This document shows, in pieces, positions 27,929 to 37,324 of a stretch of 64,000 nucleotides of DNA; positions within the stretch are counted from its first letter, which is position 1, and each line of letters opens with the position of its first letter. The translations under genes and the position numbers were made by a program. Source of the stretch: Streptomyces thinghirensis (GTDB taxonomy: Bacteria; Actinomycetota; Actinomycetia; Streptomycetales; Streptomycetaceae); NCBI GenBank assembly GCA_021502835.1, contig JAKFGP010000050.1:1-64000 (forward strand). The letters run 5' to 3'. The notes beneath the pieces are model-generated. The model ran no database searches, had not been told where the DNA came from, and was given only the letters and a program-made list of their open reading frames with translations.

Positions 27929-28923
27929 TCAAAGAGGCTGTGAGGACCAGCCGCCCCGCACCACGCCCGCTTCCAGTCTGCGGTGCGCCTCCGCCGTCAT
28001 CGACAACGGCAGCCGGTCGGCGATGCGCGGGCGCCATGGCGTGTCTCTCAGGACGCGTATGAAGCGCCCTCCGCCGCCTCGGCGAGGTCGGCGGTCGGCG
28101 TTGTTGATGGCGAATCCCACAGATGCTCGCGCGTCCTTGGTGTAGAGCCGGCTCACCAGCGATCCGGCGGGTCTGAGCTTCCAGCCCGACCATCGCCACC
28201 AGGCGCCGCCCGGCGCCAGCAGGTCCACGGCGTCGGCAGTAGCGTCCCGTGTCCGGACGTGTCCAGGTGCACGTCGTAGCCGTGGGGTGCGGCCCGGCGC
28301 GAACGCTCGACTTGAGATCCGGCGCCCGGTGGTCGAGGACCTCGGCGGCGCCCGAGTTCCCGGACGGCGGCGGCGTCCTCGGCACGCGCCGTGGCGGACC
28401 ACCTCGCCCCCGGCCCGGGAGGCCAGGGCCACGGCGGCGCCGCCCTACGTTCCGGCGCCGCTCCGCCGATACTACGGTCTCCTCCGGCCTCAGTCGCCCG
28501 TGCCGGAACAGGGCCAGCCAGGCCGACGCCGCCGGGTGGGCGGCCGCCACGAGGTAAGTTCCCCGTCGACGTCGCGCGGGTGCCGCGTAGAGGCGTTCGG
28601 CGGCGACCGTCGCGCGCCTGGGCGCAGGATCCCTGCCGGCCCCGCGTGGCCCAGGCTGTTGCACCACACCCGCTGCCCGGGCATGAAGCCCGCCGCGCCG
28701 GGGCCGGCCAGGGCGACCTCGCCCACCAGGTCACGTCCGACGACGAAGGGGAACGGCACCGGTGTGGCGTACGCCCTCGACCGTACGAAGGTGTCAACGG
28801 GGTTACCGGCCACGGCGTCGACCTGCATGGAGGTCGTCCCGTGGGGCCGGTCGACGCACAGGGAGCCGCCCGTAGTCGGATGCGGTCGGCCGGGCCGATG
28901 GAGTCGATGTACGCCGCGCGCAT
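27929..28923 (-). CDS. zinc-type NADPH:quinone oxidoreductase (MDR superfamily)
   Basis: About 330 residues. It opens MRAAYIDSIGPADRIRYGRL, then the GroES-like domain with VQVDAVAVNPVDTFVRSGAY, FPFVVGRDLVGEVALAGPGA and FMPGQRVWCNSLGHAGRQG. A Rossmann domain (VIGGGAGNVGGAAVALASRA in corrected reading) follows, then GRLVAMVGLEA. There are no structural or catalytic zinc ligands, so it is a quinone reductase-like member rather than an alcohol dehydrogenase. It needs about eight slips. The neighbour VOC gene is 76 bp downstream on the same strand. Confidence 0.83.
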
Positions 28924-29047
28924 CGTCGGGGGCTGCGCCGGCCATGGCCTCATGCCATGAACCGGCTGGTCCCGGCGCAGCGCCGGCCGACGGCGGAGGG
29001 CTGCGCGCCCGCGTCCCCGCACAGGAGACCGGCCGGGGCCGGCCTGT

Positions 29048-29592
29048 TCACACTCCGGCGGGGCGGGCGGGTGCGGCGTGGCCGTGCCCGCCGACCCGGC
29101 CGCCGCCTGCAGCCGCCGGCCGCGCCGTGTCGGCCCCCAGGGCTTGAGGAGCGAGATCACCGTCATGAAGACGTAGGCGGACAGGAGACGACCGGCCCGA
29201 ACAGCACGTCGCCCGCGTCGGGCAGCGACTCGCCCGGCGCGACCGCGCAACGGCCGAGTTCACCCTGGGGCGCAGCGGGGCGAAGACCGTGGCGGCCGCC
29301 GTGGCCAGCGTCAGCCAGAACTTCTGCAGGACACCTTCCACTGATGCCGGGCCAGTCCCCAGGAGTTCTAGGCCAGCACCACACCGCTCGACAGGGCCAG
29401 GAAAGCGAGGGGAGCAGGAGCTATGTCGGCGAAGAGCTGTACGCCACGGACACTGGCCTCCACGGTCACCGCGAAGCGGTGGTGGCGGCGGTGGCTCCCG
29501 AGCGCCAGCAGCCCGAGCGAGAGCCCGAGCCAGCCGGCGGAGGCGACGACATGGACGACGAGGAGACCCGGCGGCGGACGGCTGAGTTTCAC
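29048..29592 (-). CDS. four-helix membrane protein, DUF2269-like
   Basis: About 180 residues with hydrophobic helices LLVVHVVASAGWLGLSLGLL, IAPAPLAFLALSSGVVLA, FWLTLATAAATVFALRPRVN and VVSLSAYVFMTVISLLKPWG. A short basic tail ends near HPPAPPE. The HVxxSxGWLG start is typical of small DUF2269-like integral membrane proteins of unknown role. The GTG at 29592 opens VKLSRPPPGLLV. Slips lie at about 29510, 29440, 29365 and 29190, and the exact stop is uncertain. Confidence 0.65.
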
Positions 29593-29800
29593 CCCACCCA
29601 CGTTGCCGGGCGGCGGCCGTGAAGACGTCCGGCGACGGGAGCAACCCGTGTACTGACCCGGGCGTACGCGACGAGACGCCGCCATGCTTCAACGCAGCCG
29701 TCGCTCTCCTGCCCTGCCGGGCACCGCCGTGCGCCTCAGGCTGACACGCGTCCGAAGGAAACGCCGCTAGAGTTCTCGGCGTACCCGCTCCATCAACTCA
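29593..29800. promoter_or_regulatory. divergent intergenic region
   Basis: About 208 bp between two divergent membrane-protein genes. It contains gcgtacgcgacgagacgccg and a T/A-poor tract. No clear palindrome or promoter was found. Confidence 0.3.
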
Positions 29801-30260
29801 GGCATGTCGCCCCACGACTGGCGACCGGGGCCTTCATGCTCAACTCCGGGCTGTCGAAGCGCGGGGCCGATGGAGCAGACCGCCGCCATGCTGCACGGAA
29901 CGGCGAAGAACACCCATCCGTTCCTCGGCAGGCTGCAGCCCGCGACCTTCGCCCGGCTGCTCTCCACCGGTGAGACGGCGCTCGGCGCCGCGCTGCTCCC
30001 GCCGGTCGTACCGACGGCGGTGAGTGGGTGTCGGCCTGACGGCGCCCGCCGGGCTGGTGGTCTGCGGCCTGCGCACGCCCGGCATGCGCGAGGAGGCCTG
30101 CGCCTGACCCAGGAGGGCACGGCCTTGCGAAGGACACCCGACGCTCGGCATCGGGATCGTGGATTTCGTCGTCGACGGACTCACCGCAGGGGCCGGTGGA
30201 GGCAACACCGCCCACACCAGGTGGCCGCGGACGGTAACGAGAAGCGTCACCGCCCTGAAC
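29801..30260 (+). CDS. DoxX-like membrane protein
   Basis: Corrected reading: RLATGAFMLNSGLSKRGADE, TAAMLHGTAKNTHPFLGRLQ, PATFARLLSTGETALGAALL, GVGLTAFAAGLVGLYLRTPG, MREEG-L--TQEGTALAKDT and LGIGIGFVVDGLT. Four hydrophobic helices and the A-T-G-A-F-x-L-N-S-G start resemble DoxX/TQO-small-subunit-like proteins of actinomycetes. Start and stop are uncertain because of five or more slips; the first confident residue is at about 29815. It is not clearly linked to neighbours. Confidence 0.55.
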
Positions 30261-30311
30261 GGGAAACCACGGAATCCATAATGCGTGCGATTCCGTTCAG
30301 CTTTCGCCGAT

Positions 30312-30614
30312 TCAACGCCAGATCACTGCTGAAACGCATGTCACATCATCGCTGAAGCCGCTTCGCCGAGTTGGCGCAGCGCCGCCGACGTGCCTGGGAG
30401 GGGCGCCGACCGCAGTTGTCGGGGGTGCGGGGAATCGGGGGAACGGCGGGTGCTCTACCTCTTCCTCGAACATCTCGAAATCTCGAGCATCTCGATATTG
30501 CTCAGCACGCGAATATCTCGATCTCGCGAGGTCGACCAGACCCGTCGCGGGCCCGTTGTCTCGCCACCCCCGGAATTCGTTCGACGAGAGCTGAGGAATT
30601 CCCGTGAGACGCAT
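30312..30614 (-). CDS. possible small protein with repeated ATCTCGA motifs
   Basis: A 100-codon frame starting MRLTGIPQLSSNEFRGWRDN at ATG 30614, preceded by ACGGAGGTC, a near-perfect ribosome binding site. The middle reads GLVDLARSRYSRAEQYRDAR and DFEMFEEEVEHP, then a P-rich tail. The region has lower G+C than neighbouring genes. Four ATCTCGA copies (plus strand at 30472, 30480, 30489, 30515) lie within it. No family is recognised. It may be a real small protein or peptide, or a chance frame in a 450-bp gap. Confidence 0.35.
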   Translation of the reverse strand: MRLTGIPQLSSNEFRGWRDNGPATGLVDLARSRYSRAEQYRDARDFEMFEEEVEHPPFPRFPAPPTTAVGAPPRHVGGAAPTRRSGFSDDVTCVSAVIWR

Positions 30615-30737
30615 GACCTCCGTACTTCTTTCCTGAGCGCCCTGCCGGCGCACTCTCCGCTCCCGGCCGCTCCTTGGCGCCGTGGCCGCTCCCCGGGGCC
30701 GACTCGGCTGGCCGCCGTGCCTGCCGGGTGGGGAGGC

Positions 30738-31429
30738 GGTGGACGCGAGCGATCTGGCTCGGATCACCGAGGAGACGGGCGCCCGGAAGGCGCCGCTCGC
30801 CGCCGATGACGGCACCCTCGCCAGCGGAGGCGGCGGAGCCGGAGCTGCTGGCGATGCAGTCGGCCCGCAACGGCAGGTTCGTGGCCACCGAGGTGAACTA
30901 CGCCGCCCCGCACACCGGTGCCCTGCGGGCCCGTCTGGCCGAGTTCGGCGGCTCCCGGGAGCTTCGCCTTCGAGTGGGACGAGGCCACCGAGACGTACGC
31001 CCTTGAAGTCCCTGGCGAACAACCGCTACGTGGCGGAGAAGAACTTCACCGGCAGCGCGCAGAACGTGCTGCGTGCCCGCTCCACGAGCGTGGGCGCTGG
31101 GAGCGGTTCTTCGTACTACAACGAGGACCTGGACCGGCTGGGCGCCGCTCCAGTCCACGCTGAACGGTCTCTTCGTCACCATGGAGAACGGTTACACCGG
31201 ATCCTCCAGTACGCGCTGCGCGCCCGCTCCACCGACATCACCGGCCTGGAGGAGTTCGTCCTGTACGACTCGGCGCCCGATACCGCGCTGTCGAACCACC
31301 AGGTGCCTGCATGGAACTTGGACACCGGTGGTTCACCGCTTCGAACTGTCCGTGCAGTCCGTGAACCGCCCAGAGCGAAGGAGCGTGCTCGGTGCGCGGC
31401 ACGACGACAAGGTCCCTACGGGAGAATGA
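30738..31429 (+). CDS. fascin-like beta-trefoil domain protein
   Basis: About 215 residues made of repeated beta-trefoil units of the actin-crosslinking (fascin) type. The four repeats each start with a hydrophobic-Q/K-S motif: LLAMQSARNGRFVATEVNYA, YALKSLANNRYVAEKNFTGS, WALQSTLNGLFVTMENGYTG and the intervening LRARSTSVG-WERFVL and LRARSTDITGLEEFVLYD. In fascins these repeats bind actin; in bacteria they are usually carbohydrate-binding or spore-surface modules. The start is taken as GTG 30738 (ribosome binding site ggagg). There is no clear signal peptide. Several slips; the C-terminus probably overlaps the next gene. Confidence 0.78.
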
Positions 31430-32000
31430 GCCCGACTCGAGCGCCGTATCCGGCTCGGGTGCCGCTTCCTACTGGGAACGTGTGGCAGCGGGGCAAGCCG
31501 CTACCGGGCCATCGACAGGGCCGATACAGGCGCTGGCCGGCACCTGCGCCGGCCGGCGCCGTCCCGCGCTGGACATCGGCTGCGGCGAGGGCGCGCTCAT
31601 CGCGCACCTCGCCGAACTCGGCTACCGCGCGGTCGGCGTCGACTGTTCTCCACCGCCGTGGCCTCCGCCCATGTTCGGCATCCCGGCGCCGACATCCGTG
31701 TTCGACTTCACGCCGACGACGGCCGCCCAGCCTCCCCATCCCGCTTTCGCCGTCATCACCTGCGTCTCGACTACCGGTGGGCCGCCGACAAATCCGGCTT
31801 CTCTCCCGGCGGTAACAGTGCGCCCTCCTCTGCTCCGGGCGGTGTTTTCTGGAGGTCACCCTCCGTACTCGACCCTCCAGGGGAGCCCCCAGGCCCTGGG
31901 ACTGCGATGCCGCAGACGTGGAGCTTCTCACCACCGGCTGGTCAAGGTCCATGTCCACGAACTCGGCCCGTCCTTCCACTGCTACCGCCTGCGCCCCTGA
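31392..32000 (+). CDS. class I SAM-dependent methyltransferase
   Basis: About 200 residues. Motif I reads RRPALDIGCGEGALIAHLAE, followed by LGYRAVGVDCS. Later come HHLRLDYRWAADKSGFLSRV, APGGVFW and KVHVHELGPSFHCYRLRP at the end (stop TGA 31998-32000). The GTG start at 31392 (VRGTTTRSLRENEPDSSAV) has gaaggagc upstream and overlaps the fascin-like gene. Slips occur at about 31480, 31640, 31700 and 31840. Substrate unknown. Confidence 0.82.
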   Translation: MRGTTTRSLRENEPDSSAVSGSGAASYWERVAAGQAATGPSTGPIQALAGTCAGRRRPALDIGCGEGALIAHLAELGYRAVGVDCSPPPWPPPMFGIPAPTSVFDFTPTTAAQPPHPAFAVITCVSTTGGPPTNPASLPAVTVRPPLLRAVFSGGHPPYSTLQGSPQALGLRCRRRGASHHRLVKVHVHELGPSFHCYRLRP

Positions 32001-32112
32001 CTCCGTCCGTACGGTCACGTCCGGGAAACGCCGCTGGTCGAGCACGGCGCGTTTTGTCTCTTTCTCCTGGTGACCCGTACGGCGTACACCCACGTGTGAC
32101 GAGGTGAGAACC

Positions 32113-32681
32113 ATGCTGGTGCTGGGTCTCCTGCTATGGCGGGTGCCGCCGCCTTCGCGGGGCTACTGATCGCGGACAATCTGTCCGGCGGTCCGGACTA
32201 CACGGTGTCCCTGCTGGGGAGCGATCCTCTCACGATCAGCACGCTCGGGGCGTTCCTCGCGGTATCGCGCTGACCCTGATCTTCGGCCTGGGGATGTGGA
32301 TGCTGCTGGCCGGAACGGCGCTGGCGCGCCATCGCAGCAAGAAGCGCCGCAGGGACCGTGACACCGCCACGCGGGCCGCCGCGGAGCGCGACGACCTGGC
32401 CGGCCGCATGGCAGCGCGAAGGCGGCAGCGGTACGGGCGGCGAGCCGGCAGGACATCGTCGTCCGACCACCCACCGGCCGCAGGGTCCTCGGCCCCACGG
32501 CCACCGACGGGGCGGGTCCGGCCGCCGCCTCCCGGCCGGCGACGTTGGGCGGAACCTCGTATCGGGATCGGCGGAGGCCGAGGTGGTCGAGGTGGCCGGG
32601 ACGACGGTGGCCGAGGTGATGGCCGAGCTGGCCGACCTCGAGGATCCGAAGACGCGGCGCGGTGAACGAGAGACACGGTAG
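32113..32681 (+). CDS. two-helix membrane protein with charged tail
   Basis: It opens MLVLGLLLMAGAAAFAGLLI followed by ADNLSGGPDYTVSLLG and a second helix FLAGIALTLIFGLGMWMLLA. A basic tail follows (RHRSKKRRRDRDTATRAAAE) that reads as a coiled coil. This resembles small LapA-like actinobacterial membrane proteins. The ATG at 32113 follows gaggtgagaa. The C-terminal acidic segment (EVVEVAGTTVAEVMAELADL EDPKT) ends at 32681, but slips make this end uncertain. Function unknown. Confidence 0.65.
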
Positions 32682-32689
32682 ACGATCAC

Positions 32690-33268
32690 GGCGTGCATCC
32701 CGGTGGCTGCAGCGGCGTCCGCGAAGCGTCTCAAACGCAGCAGGAACTCGCGTACCGGCTCTGGGAGACGGGCGACACCGCGGCGAGACTGCTGGCCATC
32801 TTGATCTGTCGCCCGAAGGCGTTCGGGCGTGACGACTTGGACGCCACGCTGCGAGCGAGGCGCGCAATACCCAAGGGTGATCGACTGGCTCTGAATCCAC
32901 GTGGAGAAGAAGAACCCGCACTCCGAGGAGAGCTGCGTTGGCCTGGTCCGCCGATCCGACCCGGTGGTCGCGAGCGCCGGCTGGGCACCGACTACCGAAC
33001 GCGTGGCGAAGAAGCCTGACGGTCTCGACCTCGCAGGGCTGCTCGACGTCATCGAGGTGGAGATAGCGACGCCCTGAGCGTCTCGGTGGGCGATGAACCA
33101 CTGCTCCGGCTCGACTGGATCAGCAGGACGCCGAGCACTGCACCCGTGCTGATCGGCATCGGCGAGCGCCTGGAGGTACTACGGACCTGTCCGACTCCCC
33201 CGGGCTGCACGTCTCCGTACGCGCCCACCCGGACTACCGAGATCCGGCGCCGCCGGCAAGACGGGTAA
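32690..33268 (+). CDS. DNA alkylation repair (AlkD-like) protein, N-terminally incomplete
   Basis: HEAT-repeat protein of the AlkD/DNA glycosylase family. The reading is TQQELAYRLWETGDTAARLL, AILICRPKAFGRDDLDA, VKKNPHSEELRWAW-ADP, ASAGWALTTERVAKKPDGLD, LAGLLDVIE and IGERLEVLRTCPTPPGCTSP YAP, the usual end of these proteins. Upstream of TQQELAY the expected first 40-50 residues are absent: the sequence runs directly back into the previous gene. It may be truncated, or the missing part may lie in the frame-slipped region. It removes alkylated bases in the family. Confidence 0.75.
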
Positions 33269-33289
33269 CGGTAGTAACGGTGAGGGGCC

Positions 33290-33996
33290 GGCACCTTCGT
33301 CGCCGGGCTGGTCATTCCCTCCGCGTCGCGGACCAGGAGCGCGATCTGTACCTGGTTCTCAGCTCGCCAGCTTCGTAAAACAGGTTGCTCGGGTGCCTTG
33401 ACGGTCGCGATGCCGGCGCGCAGCTTCCGGGCGATCTCCGGGTTGCCCAGTCCGGTCCGGGCGATGATCCCATGCGGTCTTCGAGCGCCCCCGTTCGGTC
33501 AGTGTGGACAGTTGTTTCGTGGCTTCGCGGGATGATCTTGCGAGCGTGGGAGGACTGCGGGGCCGGTGGTCAGCGGGCGGAGGACTGCATCCGTGCCGTG
33601 GCTCGCCGGGGACAGCACGGTCGCACCTCCGCGACGGTGCGCACCGCGTCGAGGATCTCATACGGCTGGGTGTCCTTGAGGACGAAACCTTGAGTGCTCC
33701 GGGCGCGCAGTGTGCCGAGCACCAGGTCGTCGGAGTCGAACGTGGTCAGCATGAGCACCCGGGGCGGCGCCGGCCGGGCGACGAGTTCCTCGGGTCGCGC
33801 TGGGGACTGTTCCCGGTTGCATCCGGACGTCCATCAGCATCGACGTCCGGCCGCTGCTCGTCCACCACGGTGGATCGCGGTGTTCTCGTCGGCCGCCTCC
33901 GCGACGACGGTCAGGTCCGGCTCGCCGTCGATGACGAGCCCCGTGGCTGGGCGGTGCGCACCAGCTGCTCGTCGTCGACGATGACGACAATCGCAT
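33290..33996 (-). CDS. NarL/LuxR-type response regulator
   Basis: About 225 residues. The receiver domain reads IVVIVDDEQLVRTA with the acidic pocket D-D, then the phospho-Asp region VVLMDVRMPGTNGVEATRKL (corrected) and LMLTTFDSDDLVLGTLRA, GFVLKDTQPYEILDAVRTVA with the conserved Lys. The LuxR helix-turn-helix is broken by slips but reads GLGNPEIARKLRAGIATVKA HVSNLFYKL. It lies directly downstream of the histidine kinase gene, so they form a two-component system. The start is ATG 33996 or GTG 34017; the stop is approximate. Confidence 0.8.
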
Positions 33997-34029
33997 CGGT
34001 TCCCGCTCGCTGTCCACTCGCGTTCTCTT

Positions 34030-35200
34030 CGTGGTGGTGTCTGGCTCAGGGGTAGTCGCGCGTGGAGTGACGTAGCGTCGTCGGGTGTGGGTGGTGGGTC
34101 GAGTTCTCGCCGACGAGGTCGACTCGCTCCTGGGGAGACCGAGGAAGCGAATCTCGATGCTGGTGGCTGTGCGGACCCCAGGTGGTGGCCGGGGAGTTGC
34201 GGAGTCCGACGTCGAGTCGGCCGCCCGCGGATCCTCGAGGGTGATGTGTGCGTGCGCCCTGAGCGTGTTTGGCGGCGTTGGTCAGCTCCTCCTGGACGAC
34301 CTGGTAGCAGGTGCGTCCGACGGCGTCGGACGGCGTTCCCGCTCACCGTGGTGGTGAGCGTCCACGTCCGGGGTCCGAGGTGCGGGCGTCGGCCACCAGG
34401 CCGGGGATCGCCTCGAAGGAGGGCTGTGGCGCTTGCGCCTGGGTGGTCGCCGCCTGAGCACGCCGAGGACGTCCCAGTAGTTCTTCCAGGGCTTGGTGTG
34501 AGCTCCTCGGCGATGCCGCGACCAGCACCCGGCTCTCCTCGGCTCCGAGTGTCGTCACCGCGGTGATCCAGCACCCGGCCTGCATGGCGACCAGTGAGAT
34601 CCGGTGCGCGAGCACGTCGTGCATCTCGCGGGCGATCCGGTTAGTTCCAGGCTCGCGCCTGCGCCGCTCGTGCGGTCTGTCCGTTCCGCGCTCTCCGCCT
34701 GGTCCCGCAAGGACTGCACTTCGACACGCCGTGCCCCGACGGCTACGCCCACGGCCACCGCGATGCCCGCGGCCGGGGCGCTGGAAGGCGAGTTGGAGCC
34801 ACCACGAGCTCGCGGCACTTGACCGGGTAGAACTCTGACGGCGAACCGTGAGGTGGTCAGCATAGGCGAGCACGACGATCCCGATCTCCACGGGGTGACG
34901 CCGGGCGGAGATCGATCCCAGCGCCACGAGCGCGGCGCTGGTGGAGAGTGCCGACGCGGCCGAGGCGATCGCGACCGCCAGTGGCGACGGCGAGCGGGAA
35001 CCGCCGCCGCCACCAGAGCGCCGCAGGCAGCGTTAGTGCCACCAGCGGGTCACCGATGAAGAACCAGGGGCCCGTTTCGGGCCGCCTGCTCCTGCGCAGC
35101 TAGCACACCAGTGGAGAGCCAGGCCAGGTACGCCCATCGCCGCGCCGCCGCCAGCCGCCAGGTCTGCTGCCACCACCCGGAGCCGTGGCGCGACGTCCAT
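34030..35200 (-). CDS. sensor histidine kinase (NarL/DesK type)
   Basis: About 390 residues. The N-terminus MDVAPRLRVVAADL leads to four hydrophobic helices (for example VALTLPAALWWRRRFPLAVA). The H-box is EERNRIAREMHDVLAHRISL VAMQAG with the His at REMHD. The C-terminal ATPase region is badly disturbed: only fragments (SFEAIPGLVADARTSGLDV, a LTNAAKHA-like stretch) can be assembled, and the G-boxes are not clean. The start ATG 35200 is preceded by CAGGTG. The sensor has no recognised domain besides the membrane part. It pairs with the response regulator downstream. Confidence 0.78.
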
Positions 35201-35320
35201 GTTCACCTGGTCATTATCGCGAAACGGTGCCGCCGCCGAGTCAGCTGCAGGGGTGACGCGCGCCCTGGACCAGAGTCGAATCACCGCCTCCCTCGACGGC
35301 GGGGCGGGCCGAGCGGGCCT

Positions 35321-36230
35321 TCAGCGTTCCTGGCGTTCACCAGGCCGCGGTTCGGCGTACGCGAAGTCGCACGGCGCCCAGTCGGCGACCTCGGCGGTAC
35401 CCGAGGCGCTGGTAGAGGGCGTTGCTGGTGGGGTTGGTCGCGCCTCGTGTATAGCCGACCCCCGTGGCGCCCGAGGTGAGCGCGGCTCGGCCGGCCTCGG
35501 CCGTCACGGCGGCCGCGTAGCCGCCGTCCGGGCGAGGTGGCCGGGGTGTAGACGGGGTCCACCTCGACCATTCCGGCGACCAACGGGTTCACGCCTGCTT
35601 GGAGACGGGGGTGCCGTCCGGGTCTCCCAGAAGGTGTAGCGCCTCCTCGGCGAAGCGCGCTGCCGGTTCCAGAGCTGGCGGCGTCGATGGTGACGGTCTC
35701 CCCGAGGTCTGCGGCGAGTTCACGGCACCAGCGCATGAGGTAGTCGGGTCCTGCTCGTCCAGGACCCGGGCGCGGCCCTCCGGTGCGGGTCCGCGGGTGA
35801 GAGTGCGTGCCGAGGCGGTACTGGTGCATTCGCTGGACGCGGAGCGCGTCGGCGTCGCGCCGGTGTGCCGCTGCTGCGGCCTCGCGAATGCGGTGGCGGT
35901 GCGCCGGGTCTGTCCGCGGTGACGCCGGAAAGAGTGTGACGCCTGAGGCCGTGCAGACGGGCGGAGAGGGCGTCGACCCGTTCGGGAGAGAGGGGTGGGA
36001 GGGGTCAGGCCGGCGGGTCGACGGACGGAAGAAGATCCGCCTGGTCTCGCTCTCCGACTCCAGCCGGCCGAAGAGGACGGCACCGGGCCCGAACGCGCCC
36101 GGTCGGGTCTCGCCACTTCTCCATCACGGCGAGCGGTGTGTTGTGCAGGACGGGGCGCGAGCGGAGGAAGTCCCGGCCCGGGCGAGGAAATCGTCGATGT
36201 CTTCGGTGAGGTGCCTACATCCGAACGCAT
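35321..36230 (-). CDS. GNAT family N-acetyltransferase
   Basis: About 300 residues, a longer GNAT form. After MRSDVGT- comes [12 protein letters not shown], then the conserved [64 protein letters not shown] and KRYTFWETPDGTPVS. The catalytic half reads [55 protein letters not shown] and a YR-VADWA ending. The [14 protein letters not shown] block is the acetyl-CoA binding motif. Eight or so slips. Acceptor unknown. Confidence 0.83.
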
Positions 36231-36306
36231 GCCATGATCCTGCTGGTCCTCGTTCCCGGGGGTGGTGGAAATCGCCCCGTGCGCTGGGAAGCGGCAGGAT
36301 GGTGCG

Positions 36307-37039
36307 ATGGACCATCACTTCGTCGGCATGGCCTCCTGGAGTTGACCGGCGTTCCCCGTGTCGCTGTCGTCATCGACGTCATGCGCGCCTTCACCGTGGC
36401 TGCCTGGGCCTTCTCACGCGGCGTCGAGAGGATCCGTCCTGGCCTCGACGGAGAGGTGAGGCACTCACCCTGAAGGAGAGCCACCCGGGCTGGCTGGCCC
36501 TGAAGGACGGAGTCCGGCAGCGGCCTCGACGCGGTGAACTCACCCGGCTTGCTCAGGTCATGCGATTTCACTCGGCCGCACGCTGGTGCAGAAGACGACG
36601 GCGGGGACCGTGGGCGCGCTGGCCGTGGCGGACGCACCACTGGTCCTGTAGCGCGAGTTTTGTGGTGGCCGGCCCGACCGCGCGATTTCAGGACTATTGA
36701 GGCTCCGGCCCGGTGACGTTCGTGGTCACCGGTGAGGAGGGTCGGCCGACGAGGACCTGGCCCGCGGCCGGAATACATCGGTCGGTCCATCGCCGAGGAC
36801 GACGTCGAGGCGGGCCTCGTATCTCCACCGCGCGAGGATCTTCGTGTCAGCTGCTGATCTCACCGGTGGACTGCGGAGCGGATAATACCCGACGACGTCG
36901 GTCTCTGCTTGGAGACCGACAGGTTCCCCTTCGCGATGGTGGCTCGACAGGACGAGTTCTGGACGGTGTGCTCCGTCCCGTCGCGGAGGTGTGCCTACCG
37001 TCGGCCGACACACCGATCTCACCTGAGACGGTCAGCTGA
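36307..37039 (+). CDS. comB: 2-phosphosulfolactate phosphatase (ComB-like)
   Basis: About 244 residues, ComB family. It opens [20 protein letters not shown] then [20 protein letters not shown], followed by [75 protein letters not shown] and [20 protein letters not shown], ending [12 protein letters not shown]. The D-V-M-R-A-F and G-x-N-S-P motifs are typical of the metal-dependent phosphatase. In methanogens it makes sulfolactate for coenzyme M; actinomycetes carry it without the rest of that pathway, so its role here is open. Start ATG 36307. About six slips. Confidence 0.87.
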
Positions 37040-37324
37040 GCCCACGCAGCACCAGTTGCACAACTCCTATGACACCTCGCCAGATCCAGCCCAGTAGTCC
37101 TGCTCTCCACAGCGCGACCTCAGGGCGGTTTCAGCAGCGTCCGTCCCGGTCGCCGACTCCTGATCGGCACCGGCACAGGAATCCACAACCGCGCTGCGCA
37201 CAAGAATTTCTTGCATATCGCCTGACCATTCTCTACTGCCGCCGCACCTTGCCTCATCACCGACGCCATGGTCGCGGTCGGACGAAGGTGGGAGGTGGCT
37301 GCGTTCGCCGTTGTGGTCAGCGCT
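37040..37324. other. convergent gap, no gene seen
   Basis: About 285 bp between two converging genes. It holds the 13-bp palindrome caagaatttcttg (37201-37213) and a locally A+T-rich stretch around it. No gene or terminator stem was found. The palindrome is short enough to be chance. Confidence 0.35.

Noticed and set aside
37201..37213. Palindrome caagaatttcttg
   Set aside because: It lies between converging genes with no promoter nearby. At 13 bp it may be chance.
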